NCBI GenBank assembly: GCA_022511425.1
Contig: JAFLRO010000029.1
Span: forward strand, 1-32,496
DNA length: 32,496 nucleotides
Reading direction: 5' to 3'
From: Acetatifactor sp.
GTDB lineage: Bacteria; Bacillota; Clostridia; Lachnospirales; Lachnospiraceae
A program made the position numbers and the translations under genes. Of this stretch, positions 7,088 through 15,299 are shown one piece after another. Position 1 is the first letter of the stretch; every line of letters begins with the position of its first letter. The notes beneath the pieces are model-generated. The model searched no databases, was not told where the DNA came from, and saw only the letters and a list, made by a program, of their open reading frames with translations.

Positions 7088-8617
7088 TTAATTGTCAGCC
7101 AGTCTCACCTGCTGTCCTGCATCCACAGGTTTAGTGGAGGTTGTGATCACATACTCATATCCGTAAAGCGCACCGCTGATGGCTGACCGGGTTTCATCGC
7201 TTGCAATTACCTCTACATCCACACGGCTGGCAATATAACGATTGCCCAGGGGAGTGGAACGGGATTCCACGATCAGGATGAACTTGCCATTGCTATCCTC
7301 CCGAATTGCACTGTTTGGCACTACCAGATCATAATTGGAACTCTGCTGACCCACGGAGATACTTAAGGTCTGCCCGGCAACCACATTTCCGGTCACATTG
7401 AAGGTCAGTTTCGTGTTTTGGTTGGGGTTATTGGTGTCAGCCTTCTTACTTGCCAATGTCACAGTCACATCATCATATCTCCAGGCATTTACCAGATCCG
7501 CTCTGTCTCCCACCGCCAGCCTTCTTGCCTGCTCGTTGGTGACGCTGAAGCTCATGGTGTATCCCTGTCCCTCCGGCTGAAGTACCACCACAGGAAAGCC
7601 GGGGGTGGTAGTGTTGCCCGCCACCACGTTGACGGAAGTGACAGTACCTGAAATGTCAGCGGTGACAGTTACATCCACAGCTTCTGCCTCCAATTTATCC
7701 ACCAGCGCCTGAGCTTCATTCACCACTTTCTGAGCGTCTGAGATATCCTCTTTAAGTCCGTCCAGTATCTTCTTGTGATCCAGCAGGGTCATCAGATCAT
7801 CCAACTTATTCTCAGCAGCTTTCTTAACAGCTTCTGCGGCGTCGCGGTCTCTTTCAGCCAAGTACTTATTATATACACTGGTTGCCCTTGCAGCTTTCAA
7901 ACTGCTTATCGTTTTACTAATTGAGTCACATTCCGCCTGAGCAGCCGTCACATCCGATTGCTGCGCATCACTGTCATTTCCGCTTACGCTCTGTAAACCT
8001 TCTAATTTGGCTTCAGCAGCAGTCAATCTAGATTCCTGATATTTGAGCTCCGTATCGATATTGAGTATTTCCCGATCCAGGCTTGCAACCTTTTCCTCCA
8101 ATGGAGCCAACGCCGCTTTCGCTGCGGTGATCTCTGCCTGAATGTTGGTAATCTGCTGACGGTAGGTGGCATCTGAGGTATTGCTGTTTGCAGCTTGGAT
8201 ATCCTGGGCTGTTATTTTATCAGACAACAGTGCGGCATTATATGTGTCGCGGGCTGCTTGCAGATCATTCTGCGCATCTTTCAGTTTGTCCTGAGCATCC
8301 TTCAGCTCCTGACTCTCCACATCTTCCAGATAGAGAAGCACATCCCCCTTCTGAACCATATCCCCTACCCGGACAGCCACACTGGCAACCTTCCTGGACT
8401 CTTTGACCTCTATATGATAGGGATCCCCGCTCTCAATCGTGCCGGTTCCCCGAATTCTCGCCGTTATGGAATCGGACATGACATACTGGGTCGCCACCTC
8501 GGGCAGCGAATAATTCATAATGGTGTTTGAAAAAAATGTCAGCACCAGCATCACCGCAAGAAAAATGATAGCCGCTGTCTTGATCCACTCCCGCCTCTTG
8601 CTTCCTTTTTCGTTCAT
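7088..8617 (-). CDS. HlyD/MacA-like membrane-fusion (periplasmic adaptor) protein
   Basis: Seen: 509 residues; N-terminal anchor helix (about 12-32); split biotinyl-lipoyl domain (VAVRVGDMVQKGDVLLYLED near residues 75-95, and its partner VTADISGTVTSVNVVAGN near 318-335); between them a long alanine-, lysine- and glutamate-rich coiled-coil hairpin (about 95-310); then beta-barrel and membrane-proximal domains with VVPNSAIRED. Known: such adaptors link an inner-membrane exporter to the exterior; Gram-positive versions work with MacB-type ABC pumps. Here the neighbour is only a MacB core-like protein, and the upstream genes are importer permeases. Start supported by GAGGAG 9 nt upstream. The gap of 81 nt to the upstream permease gene holds no recognised terminator, so cotranscription is likely. 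Confidence 0.9.
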   Translation of the reverse strand: MNEKGSKRREWIKTAAIIFLAVMLVLTFFSNTIMNYSLPEVATQYVMSDSITARIRGTGTIESGDPYHIEVKESRKVASVAVRVGDMVQKGDVLLYLEDVESQELKDAQDKLKDAQNDLQAARDTYNAALLSDKITAQDIQAANSNTSDATYRQQITNIQAEITAAKAALAPLEEKVASLDREILNIDTELKYQESRLTAAEAKLEGLQSVSGNDSDAQQSDVTAAQAECDSISKTISSLKAARATSVYNKYLAERDRDAAEAVKKAAENKLDDLMTLLDHKKILDGLKEDISDAQKVVNEAQALVDKLEAEAVDVTVTADISGTVTSVNVVAGNTTTPGFPVVVLQPEGQGYTMSFSVTNEQARRLAVGDRADLVNAWRYDDVTVTLASKKADTNNPNQNTKLTFNVTGNVVAGQTLSISVGQQSSNYDLVVPNSAIREDSNGKFILIVESRSTPLGNRYIASRVDVEVIASDETRSAISGALYGYEYVITTSTKPVDAGQQVRLADN

Positions 8618-8698
8618 CTCGCTCTCTCCTCATAGAATTTATGTTTTTATGCTGAAATCATTGATATATCCCAATTAATTTACCTGTGCTGATGTGAG

Positions 8699-9652
8699 CT
8701 ATCCCTTGATACCGCCCTGATAGGTGATGCCATCCACCAGATATTCCTCACCATACAGGAAAATGAGCAGGCAGGGTACCATGTAAATTGTGGCAACAGC
8801 AAAGGCCAGACCAATCTCGCCGGCATTGATCTTGCTTAAGAATACCGACAGCGGATGCATCTCTGCATCAGTCAGCAAAATCAGCGGCTGCTCCACCATG
8901 TTCCAGTAGTCGATAAACACCAAAATTGCTACAGAACACACCGCCCCCTTACAGAGAGGCAGGCATATCTTTTTGAATATCTGCCACTCTCCTGCGCCAT
9001 CAATCTGTGCCGCCTCAATCACCGAGGTGGGAATCCTCCGCATGAACTTAGTCAGCAGATACACCGCAAAAGGCGAAAAGATGCCGGGCAGCCAAATGGA
9101 CCAGTAGGTGTCCAGAATATTCAGCCAGTCGCTGACCAGATAATTGGGCACCAGCGTGACCTGATAGGGCATCAGCATCAGTATGATATAAGCAAAGAAG
9201 ATAATCTGCCGCAGCCTGCCCTGATATCGAGCAAAACCGTAGGAAGCCAGAGCCGCTACGATCAGCTGGAATATCACAATGGGACCTACCAGAATCACCG
9301 AATTCCAGAATTTCAACAAGTATTCCGGGCTCTTAAAAAGTGTGGTGATGTACTGGCTAAATGAGACCATATCCGGTATAAACTTCAGATTTACTTTTTC
9401 GGAGATATACACCTTTCCACCGGTATCGCTGGTGGCGAACACGGAGCCATAGTTTGACGATATCTCTGAGGATGACATGAAGGAATTGGTGATAGTCAGC
9501 ACAATGGGCATCAGAAACAGGATGGCAAAGGAGGCTGCAACGAGGGTAGCCAATGCGATCTTTGCTCCGCCCCACACCTTTTTCCTTCTGACATTGACCT
9601 TTTTCTCTTTAAGTTCTCCGTCTCTCCGGACGGGTCTGTTCTTTCTGCTCAT
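8699..9652 (-). CDS. Carbohydrate ABC transporter permease, MalG type
   Basis: Integral membrane subunit of a sugar-type ABC importer. Seen: 317 residues, basic N-terminus, six hydrophobic segments, and a canonical EAA loop IEAAQIDGAGEWQIFKKI followed by LPL near residue 200, which docks onto the ATPase. The C-terminus ending VDGITYQGGIKG is characteristic of this permease family. A long first extracytoplasmic loop lies between TM1 and TM2. The start overlaps the stop of the MalF-type gene by 4 nt (ATGA), so the two are translationally coupled. No ATPase gene is adjacent; in Firmicutes such importers commonly borrow a shared MsmX-type ATPase encoded elsewhere. Substrate cannot be deduced. Confidence 0.93.
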   Translation of the reverse strand: MSRKNRPVRRDGELKEKKVNVRRKKVWGGAKIALATLVAASFAILFLMPIVLTITNSFMSSSEISSNYGSVFATSDTGGKVYISEKVNLKFIPDMVSFSQYITTLFKSPEYLLKFWNSVILVGPIVIFQLIVAALASYGFARYQGRLRQIIFFAYIILMLMPYQVTLVPNYLVSDWLNILDTYWSIWLPGIFSPFAVYLLTKFMRRIPTSVIEAAQIDGAGEWQIFKKICLPLCKGAVCSVAILVFIDYWNMVEQPLILLTDAEMHPLSVFLSKINAGEIGLAFAVATIYMVPCLLIFLYGEEYLVDGITYQGGIKG

Positions 9653-10572
9653 CCCTCCACGTCCTTTCCGAAGTGATTCTCCGTGATGAACAGCAGTCCG
9701 ATGATCACAATCATCACAAGGCTCATCAGTACAGCCGCTGCCGACAGCGCCTGATAGTCAAGAGACTTGAATTTATTGTTCATGTAATGCTGAAGCAGAT
9801 ATATGGTGTCGTAGGGATAATCGCTTGTCAGCAGATACACCTCCCGGAATACCTTGAAAGAGTTGATCAGCGACATGATTGTCACGAACAAAAGCGTGGA
9901 GGACAGATACCTGATCTTTATGTAGAAGAAGGTTTGCAGGGGTGTAGCGCTCTCCAGCCTCGCCACTTCCAGAATATCTCTTGGGATGCTGGCAAGAGCT
10001 GCCATGAACAGAATCATGTTATATCCCAGATTCTTCCATAAAAACAGTATCACGACCACCACCTGAGCGTAATCGGACTTCAACCAGTCAATCTTACTTA
10101 CACCGAATACAGCAAGGAAATCGTTCACTGCCCCGTTATAGTGGAAAAGCACCTGCCAGATCAGCACAATTGATGCCACCGGCACCATCATAGGACTCAG
10201 GAAGAATGTCCGAAATTGGCTCCTAAAAGGAAGCTTTGCTTCCAGTACAATGGCCAGAAGCAATGACAGTACTACCGCCAGAGGCACCGCCACCAGCGAA
10301 AAAGTAGCCGTATTCTTCACAGCCCTCATAAAAGCAGCATTGCGCAGAATAATCCCAAAATTCTCAAGAAACACAAATCTACCGCTGATGGGATTATCCA
10401 CCACCGAGTAATAGATGACCACCATAAACGGCATGATGAAAAAAAGGAGAACGCCAAGAAAGCTGGGAGCGATAAAAGCCCCCGAGCTCAACTTGATCTT
10501 CCTGGTCCTTCGCGTGGTCTTCACGCGTTTTTGTCTTTCTGCATTCTGCTTTCTGCTCACTGCTATTCTCAT
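9649..10572 (-). CDS. Carbohydrate ABC transporter permease, MalF type, with degenerate EAA loop
   Basis: Partner permease of the MalG-type subunit. Seen: about 307 residues, a very basic N-terminal tail (RKQNAERQKRVKTTRRTRK), six hydrophobic segments, and the coupling loop EVARLESATPLQTFFYIKI. Compared with the usual EAAxIDGA pattern, the almost invariant Gly is replaced by Ser, Asp by Glu, and the second position by Val. The 3' half (INSFKVFREVYLLT) matches the family well. Start is uncertain: ATG at 10572 is listed; a GTG at 10596 would overlap the lipoprotein B gene by 14 nt, and a downstream GTG at 10560 is also possible. None has an ideal ribosome binding site, so translation is probably coupled to lipoprotein B. 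Confidence 0.9.
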   Translation of the reverse strand: MRIAVSRKQNAERQKRVKTTRRTRKIKLSSGAFIAPSFLGVLLFFIMPFMVVIYYSVVDNPISGRFVFLENFGIILRNAAFMRAVKNTATFSLVAVPLAVVLSLLLAIVLEAKLPFRSQFRTFFLSPMMVPVASIVLIWQVLFHYNGAVNDFLAVFGVSKIDWLKSDYAQVVVVILFLWKNLGYNMILFMAALASIPRDILEVARLESATPLQTFFYIKIRYLSSTLLFVTIMSLINSFKVFREVYLLTSDYPYDTIYLLQHYMNNKFKSLDYQALSAAAVLMSLVMIVIIGLLFITENHFGKDVEG

Positions 10573-10582
10573 CTCCCAGTGA

Positions 10583-12883
10583 TTAACTGTTCTCACTCAC
10601 ATAATTTCCCACACGTCTCTGAATAATGCGTGTCACTTCTTCCACCGGCTTCTGTCCCTGGAAGAAAGCCTCAGCTTCCTCCAGAATAATGGCCATAATC
10701 TGGTCGCTGCTGATGGACCCCAGTCTTGCTGACTCCATCAATTCCAGGACCATATCAACCTCCTCTTGGGTTGCAATACGATAATTATACGACCAATCAC
10801 CGATGCTCATACCGCCGCCTCCTCCTCCCATGATGAGGATGGGGTCGCCATTTTCATCCAAAATGAGCTGTCCTTTTTCATCGATGGCGTACTCATACTT
10901 TACCTTTACAGCCTCTTCCGCCATACTCTTGATCTCGCTCTTACTGTTGGGATATCCAAAGCGGCCCCTGGTGTTCTTTCTGGCCAGATAGCCTTCGATA
11001 AAGTTCCATGCGCCCTCCTTCACACCTGAGCGCGCAGTGATAGCGTAAGCACCTCTAGGTGACATAATGCATCCACTGCTGCCATCAGAGTTGGGATAGC
11101 CGATGAAAGTCACATCTCCGCCGAACATCGCTGTGTAGAGCTGCGCAGCGTTCATATCGTCGTTGATATAAGCATGATACAAAAGTACTTCGCCATTCTG
11201 AATCCTGATGGGCGTGGATGGCTGTCCCTCTTCATAGGTAAAATCATCGGGGAAACGATTCACAAACTCCAGCAGACTCCTGAACTCGTCGCTGTCAAAA
11301 TCGCAGGTTCCTGCCTGCCAATCCACAAAATTGTTCATACTATTAATCAGACAATATCTTATGATTGTACTCTTATCCACGTTGTCAAAAAGCTCTGCAT
11401 CGGGATGAGCATTCGCAAAGGCAATCATATCGCTCAGAGTCCAGCCCATTTCCTCTCCCACATCGGCAGTACTGCCAACAAGAGTCTCCAACCTAAAGCT
11501 GTCAGGTATAGAGATCAGCACGCCATCAAAAGTAAAGGCATCCAATACATTCTCCAGCATATTACTGCGCTTCAATTTGCTGCTCTGCTCCAGATAAGGA
11601 CTCAGATCCTCGAACACGCCTTTGGCTGCCAACTGCTGTATATTTAATTCCTCAAGACTTAAGATGTCGGGGCAGTTGTTGGAAGTAATGTCAGCATTTA
11701 GTCTGTTTAGGGCGTCCGTCAACCTATCTTGCGAGTCACTGTTATAATCCACATACTGTCTGATGCTGATATGGTATAAATCACTGCTCTTGTTAAAGTT
11801 CACCACCGCTGCTGCAAGATCATAGTCTTGATACATAACGCCAATAATAATTCGCTGTTTTAGCGTCACCTCGTCGGCGTTTTTCCTGGTCATCAGCGCC
11901 ATACCGCTGCCACTGCCCTGCCAGTCATCATATACCGCAATGATACGGCCATCAGATAATGCACCGAAACTTCGCACAAAATTACCGTTGATATCACAGT
12001 CCAGCCAGTCAAAGAGCTCTTCTATCTTTTGAGTTTCCGGATCATACATAAATACAGTAGTGCCATCGTGGAGCAGGAATTTGCCCTCTTCATTCTGGAT
12101 CATACTGCTGCCGGAGGGGAAACCGCTGCGGTTATCCTCCAGGCTCTTGGAATCAAAATTGACCGATGACAAAGCAGAGCTGCTGCTGTTGCCGTCATAG
12201 GTTGTGACAGTGATCCAAACCTTACCGTCATTGCCCTGACAGTAGCCGCTGAGCCAACTGTTCATACCGCTATTCACGTTCACGGTGCCAGCAGGATTAC
12301 CCTCCGCGTCAAAGAGCCTTATAAGGGAATTCGTCATCACATAACTCCTGCCCTGTCCGTCCACCACCATGCCTTTGATATAATTGTTTTGAGGGTCATT
12401 TAAGATGGACTCAGTGAAATCCTTCTGAAAAACTTCATTTCCCTGGGCATCGTATTTTGCCAGCAGATAAGTCTTGTTAGACGTACCGGTGGTCTCATTC
12501 CAGTCATAGATCGTAAGGACAGCATACAGGCTTTCGTCCTGTCCAAGGGACCATCCGTCTATATTGGCTCCCTCGGGCAGGTTCAAAATAATCTCCTCCG
12601 CAGTGCCGTCCTGGATAGAATATCGGTTCATTGTGGTATAGGAGGTCTGCGTCTTCCTATCCCAATTGTTATTGATGGAATATAGATCGTCTCCCACAAA
12701 GCTTGTATTATACCAGAAGGAGATATTCTCTATGTTCTCCCCTGTGAGAAATTCGGGCACATAGACCCAATCGCGTCTGTCGTCGTCCTGGCTGTTGCCG
12801 CAGGCAGTCATGGAAACCACCAGAATCGCAGAAAGAATCAACGATAGTAACTTTTTTATATTTTTATGGAATTTATTATTCAT
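10583..12883 (-). CDS. Solute-binding lipoprotein B: propeller-like N-half plus SBP domain
   Basis: Binding lipoprotein encoded directly upstream of the two permease genes, so it is the most likely cognate receptor of this importer. Seen: 766 residues; signal peptide with lipobox MTAC (C28); residues about 40-335 show repeated GQGRSYVMT / GNDGKVWI / LSDGRIIAVYDDW strand units, as in NHL or propeller proteins; residues about 340-766 are the solute-binding domain (IIIGVMYQDYDLAAAVVNFN, then LNADITSNNCPDIL and GVFEDLSPYLEQS). A run of six glycines occurs near residue 690. The C-terminus QRRVGNYVSENS is shared with A, C and D. The gene has its own promoter and a two-hairpin leader. The ATG is fixed by an in-frame stop four codons upstream; GAGGAG lies 13 nt away, rather far. 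Confidence 0.9.
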   Translation of the reverse strand: MNNKFHKNIKKLLSLILSAILVVSMTACGNSQDDDRRDWVYVPEFLTGENIENISFWYNTSFVGDDLYSINNNWDRKTQTSYTTMNRYSIQDGTAEEIILNLPEGANIDGWSLGQDESLYAVLTIYDWNETTGTSNKTYLLAKYDAQGNEVFQKDFTESILNDPQNNYIKGMVVDGQGRSYVMTNSLIRLFDAEGNPAGTVNVNSGMNSWLSGYCQGNDGKVWITVTTYDGNSSSSALSSVNFDSKSLEDNRSGFPSGSSMIQNEEGKFLLHDGTTVFMYDPETQKIEELFDWLDCDINGNFVRSFGALSDGRIIAVYDDWQGSGSGMALMTRKNADEVTLKQRIIIGVMYQDYDLAAAVVNFNKSSDLYHISIRQYVDYNSDSQDRLTDALNRLNADITSNNCPDILSLEELNIQQLAAKGVFEDLSPYLEQSSKLKRSNMLENVLDAFTFDGVLISIPDSFRLETLVGSTADVGEEMGWTLSDMIAFANAHPDAELFDNVDKSTIIRYCLINSMNNFVDWQAGTCDFDSDEFRSLLEFVNRFPDDFTYEEGQPSTPIRIQNGEVLLYHAYINDDMNAAQLYTAMFGGDVTFIGYPNSDGSSGCIMSPRGAYAITARSGVKEGAWNFIEGYLARKNTRGRFGYPNSKSEIKSMAEEAVKVKYEYAIDEKGQLILDENGDPILIMGGGGGGMSIGDWSYNYRIATQEEVDMVLELMESARLGSISSDQIMAIILEEAEAFFQGQKPVEEVTRIIQRRVGNYVSENS

Positions 12884-12907
12884 AACGACTTATTGTCTCC
12901 TCAACAG

Positions 12908-12948
12908 GCATGCCGAAAGCCATGCTTGGGGCAAGTCTTTCGATTTGC
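12908..12948 (-). promoter_or_regulatory. Two tandem hairpins at the 5' end of the lipoprotein B mRNA
   Basis: On the minus strand hairpin 1 is GCAAATC-GAAA-GACTTGC (12931-12948; one mismatch, GNRA-type loop) and hairpin 2 is GCATGGC-TTTC-GGCATGC (12908-12925; one mismatch). They are separated by 5 nt and lie between the predicted transcription start and the GAGGAG site (12897-12902). Neither is followed by a T run, so they do not look like terminators. mRNA stabilisation or regulated translation is an inference. Confidence 0.6.
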
Positions 12949-12955
12949 CAAAGCT

Positions 12956-12961
12956 ATTATA
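12956..12961 (-). promoter_or_regulatory. Extended -10 promoter of the lipoprotein B / permease / MacAB-like operon
   Basis: TGG-TATAAT on the minus strand gives a perfect -10 with the TG extension. The -35 region is poor (GGTGCA at 17 nt). The predicted start falls within a few bases of hairpin 1, so the transcript would begin with a stem-loop. Confidence 0.6.
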
Positions 12962-13036
12962 CCACACTTACAGTAAAATGCACCTTAAGATTTTATGAAG
13001 TGTCAGTAACAATTATGTAATGAATGAAATATAACC

Positions 13037-15256
13037 TTAACTATTCTCACTCACATATAACGCTGCTCTCCTCTGAATGGCATCTGCCACCTGATCAACC
13101 GTTTTCTGACCCTGGAAAAGGGCAGCTGCTTCCTCACTGATAATCTGCCGCAACACAGTTTCATCTGCGGATAAATCCATGTTTTTCCCTGCCCGAATGA
13201 TATCTAAGACTGCATCAATCTCCTCCTGAGTCGGAATATGGGTTTCAAACAGCTCGTCGCCGAGCCGGTATCTCACTATTCCGTGAGAACCATCCGTTTC
13301 TGTCGCAATCATTTCCTTCAGTTTGCTCCAGCTGTTAGGAAAACCATACCTGTATTTGTCATTTCCTTCCGTCAGGTAATATTCGATAAATTCCCATGCA
13401 CCATCCTTAACTTCTGACTGGGACAGAATCACAGCCGTGTTTTGTACCAAAAGACCACATTTGGCACTGCCATCCGACGTAGGCATTCCGATAGCGGTCA
13501 CCTCTGACTGAAATCTCTCCTGTACCAGCTGTATATCCGTAAACCTGGACACACTGTGAAACAATAATAGATTATCTCCCCTTCTGATGCTCTCCGTCAC
13601 TGCATCCCATCCCTCTGAACTAAGGACTGATTCCTCCGGTACAGACAGCTGTGCCACAAACTCAAGCAGACTCTTGAACTTCTCGCTGTCAAAGCTGCAG
13701 GAAGCGCTTTCCCAGTCCACATAATCATTGAAATCCAGGCAAAAAAACAAAATGCCAGCTTTACCAAATCCGTCACAGATCGATGCACCGGGATTCGCTT
13801 CCAAAAGGGCAATTACATCCTCATGAGTCCACCCCATCTCCTCTCCCACTTTGTCCGTGCTGCCAAAATAGGTATACATGTCAAAAGAGGCGGGAATGGA
13901 AGTCAGGATGCCGTCATAAGTTTGTGCATTGAGCACGCTTTCTATCATATCATCCCGAGCCAGTACACTGCTTTGATCCAGATACGGATTCAAATCTTCA
14001 ATAGCACCCATGGCAATCAAATTTTCCATTTCAATGCTCAAACCCATTGGATTTAAGATGTCCGGGCCGTTTCCGGAGACAATATCCGCCATCAGCCGAG
14101 TCTTGGCAGCTTCTGTTTCCTCTTGAGAAGCATAAAAGTCCTTTAAATAGTTTTTGATGGTAATATGATACTTGTCACTCACTCCGTTGAAGGTCGTAGC
14201 TGCTGCCGACAAATCCGGATTTGGATCAAGCTGGGCAATAACAATTTCCTGCTTCTTAACGACCTCCGACACATCCACGCCGGACAAAAGCGCCACTCCG
14301 CTGTTGTGACTCTGCCAATCCCGGTAGAACACAGCAACCCGCCCGTCGGACAAAACACCTACTGTATCCACAGTTGAAGCCTCTATTCCACTGTCCGTCC
14401 ATGCAAAGAGTTGCTCTTTCTCCTGGGTATTAAGATCATATGTATATACTGCTGTGTTGTCGTATGTCACAATGTTGCCTATGGCATCCTGTGTCAAAGT
14501 ACCGCCTGCAGACGGAAAATCCGCAAATCCGCCACTCAGCTTCACTGCCTGATAATCCACCTCGTATAGCGTGGATCCATCCTCCGGGCCATTATTTTGC
14601 GTGCCGGACAGATACACCTTTCCATCGCTTCCTCGTCCAAAACTTCCAAAATAAATGGAGTTGCTGGCAGTCACACTGATCGTTCCGCTGGGATTTCCCT
14701 TCCCGTCAAAAAGCAAGATACCCTTTTCTGTAAGAAGGTAGGTCCTTCCTTGGCCGTCGGTGGCAATTCTCATAAGGAAGCTGCCCTCTCCCGGTAGGAA
14801 ATCTGTGATATCCTGCCAGAAAGACAGGCTTCCTGTCCTACCGTACTTCACAAGAACAGTGCCTGCGCCGCTTGCTTCCGCAGCTTCATCGGAATTCCAT
14901 CCAAACACCACAAAGTACATACTGCCATCCACTCCCAGCGTCCAGGCAATGATTCCCGCCGCCCCATCCTTCAATGGAAATTCCACCAAAGTGCCCTGGG
15001 TCAGGGAATGACGGTGCAGAACAATTTGAGGGAAATCAGCTCCCTCCTCCCAGGAGAGCACGGGATGGCACAGCACATCTCCGTCCAACAGTGCATCATA
15101 CTGTAAAATACCATCTTCATCCTCTTCAAGTTCAAGATATTCCGGTACATATACAAGTTCTGAAATATTGTCAGTTTCTACCTCCTGCTCTTTTCCACAA
15201 GCTGCCATACTCAAAAGCATCAATACGGAAAGAAACAGCGCCGTTAATCTTCTCAT
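13037..15256 (-). CDS. Solute-binding lipoprotein C: propeller-like N-half plus SBP domain
   Basis: Seen: 739 residues, the shortest of the four paralogues; lipobox MAAC (C20). The N-terminal half has the same strand repeats as B and D (LTEKGILLFDGKGNPSG, GRGSDGKVYLSG, LSDGRVAVFYRDW), and the binding domain starts near residue 333 (IVIAQLDPNPDLSAAATTFN) with DIVSGNGPDIL and GAIEDLNPYLDQS. The C-terminus QRRAALYVSENS and FQGQKTVDQVAD are almost the same as in D, so C and D look like the most recent duplicates. AAGGAGG lies 8 nt before the ATG; D ends only 43 nt upstream, so the two are cotranscribed. No permease gene is dedicated to C, which suggests it either shares the permeases downstream or acts as an accessory receptor. 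Ligand unknown. Confidence 0.9.
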   Translation of the reverse strand: MRRLTALFLSVLMLLSMAACGKEQEVETDNISELVYVPEYLELEEDEDGILQYDALLDGDVLCHPVLSWEEGADFPQIVLHRHSLTQGTLVEFPLKDGAAGIIAWTLGVDGSMYFVVFGWNSDEAAEASGAGTVLVKYGRTGSLSFWQDITDFLPGEGSFLMRIATDGQGRTYLLTEKGILLFDGKGNPSGTISVTASNSIYFGSFGRGSDGKVYLSGTQNNGPEDGSTLYEVDYQAVKLSGGFADFPSAGGTLTQDAIGNIVTYDNTAVYTYDLNTQEKEQLFAWTDSGIEASTVDTVGVLSDGRVAVFYRDWQSHNSGVALLSGVDVSEVVKKQEIVIAQLDPNPDLSAAATTFNGVSDKYHITIKNYLKDFYASQEETEAAKTRLMADIVSGNGPDILNPMGLSIEMENLIAMGAIEDLNPYLDQSSVLARDDMIESVLNAQTYDGILTSIPASFDMYTYFGSTDKVGEEMGWTHEDVIALLEANPGASICDGFGKAGILFFCLDFNDYVDWESASCSFDSEKFKSLLEFVAQLSVPEESVLSSEGWDAVTESIRRGDNLLLFHSVSRFTDIQLVQERFQSEVTAIGMPTSDGSAKCGLLVQNTAVILSQSEVKDGAWEFIEYYLTEGNDKYRYGFPNSWSKLKEMIATETDGSHGIVRYRLGDELFETHIPTQEEIDAVLDIIRAGKNMDLSADETVLRQIISEEAAALFQGQKTVDQVADAIQRRAALYVSENS

Positions 15257-15299
15257 TAGGATACCTCCTTCTTAATATAAACTTTTTAAAGACTACTGC

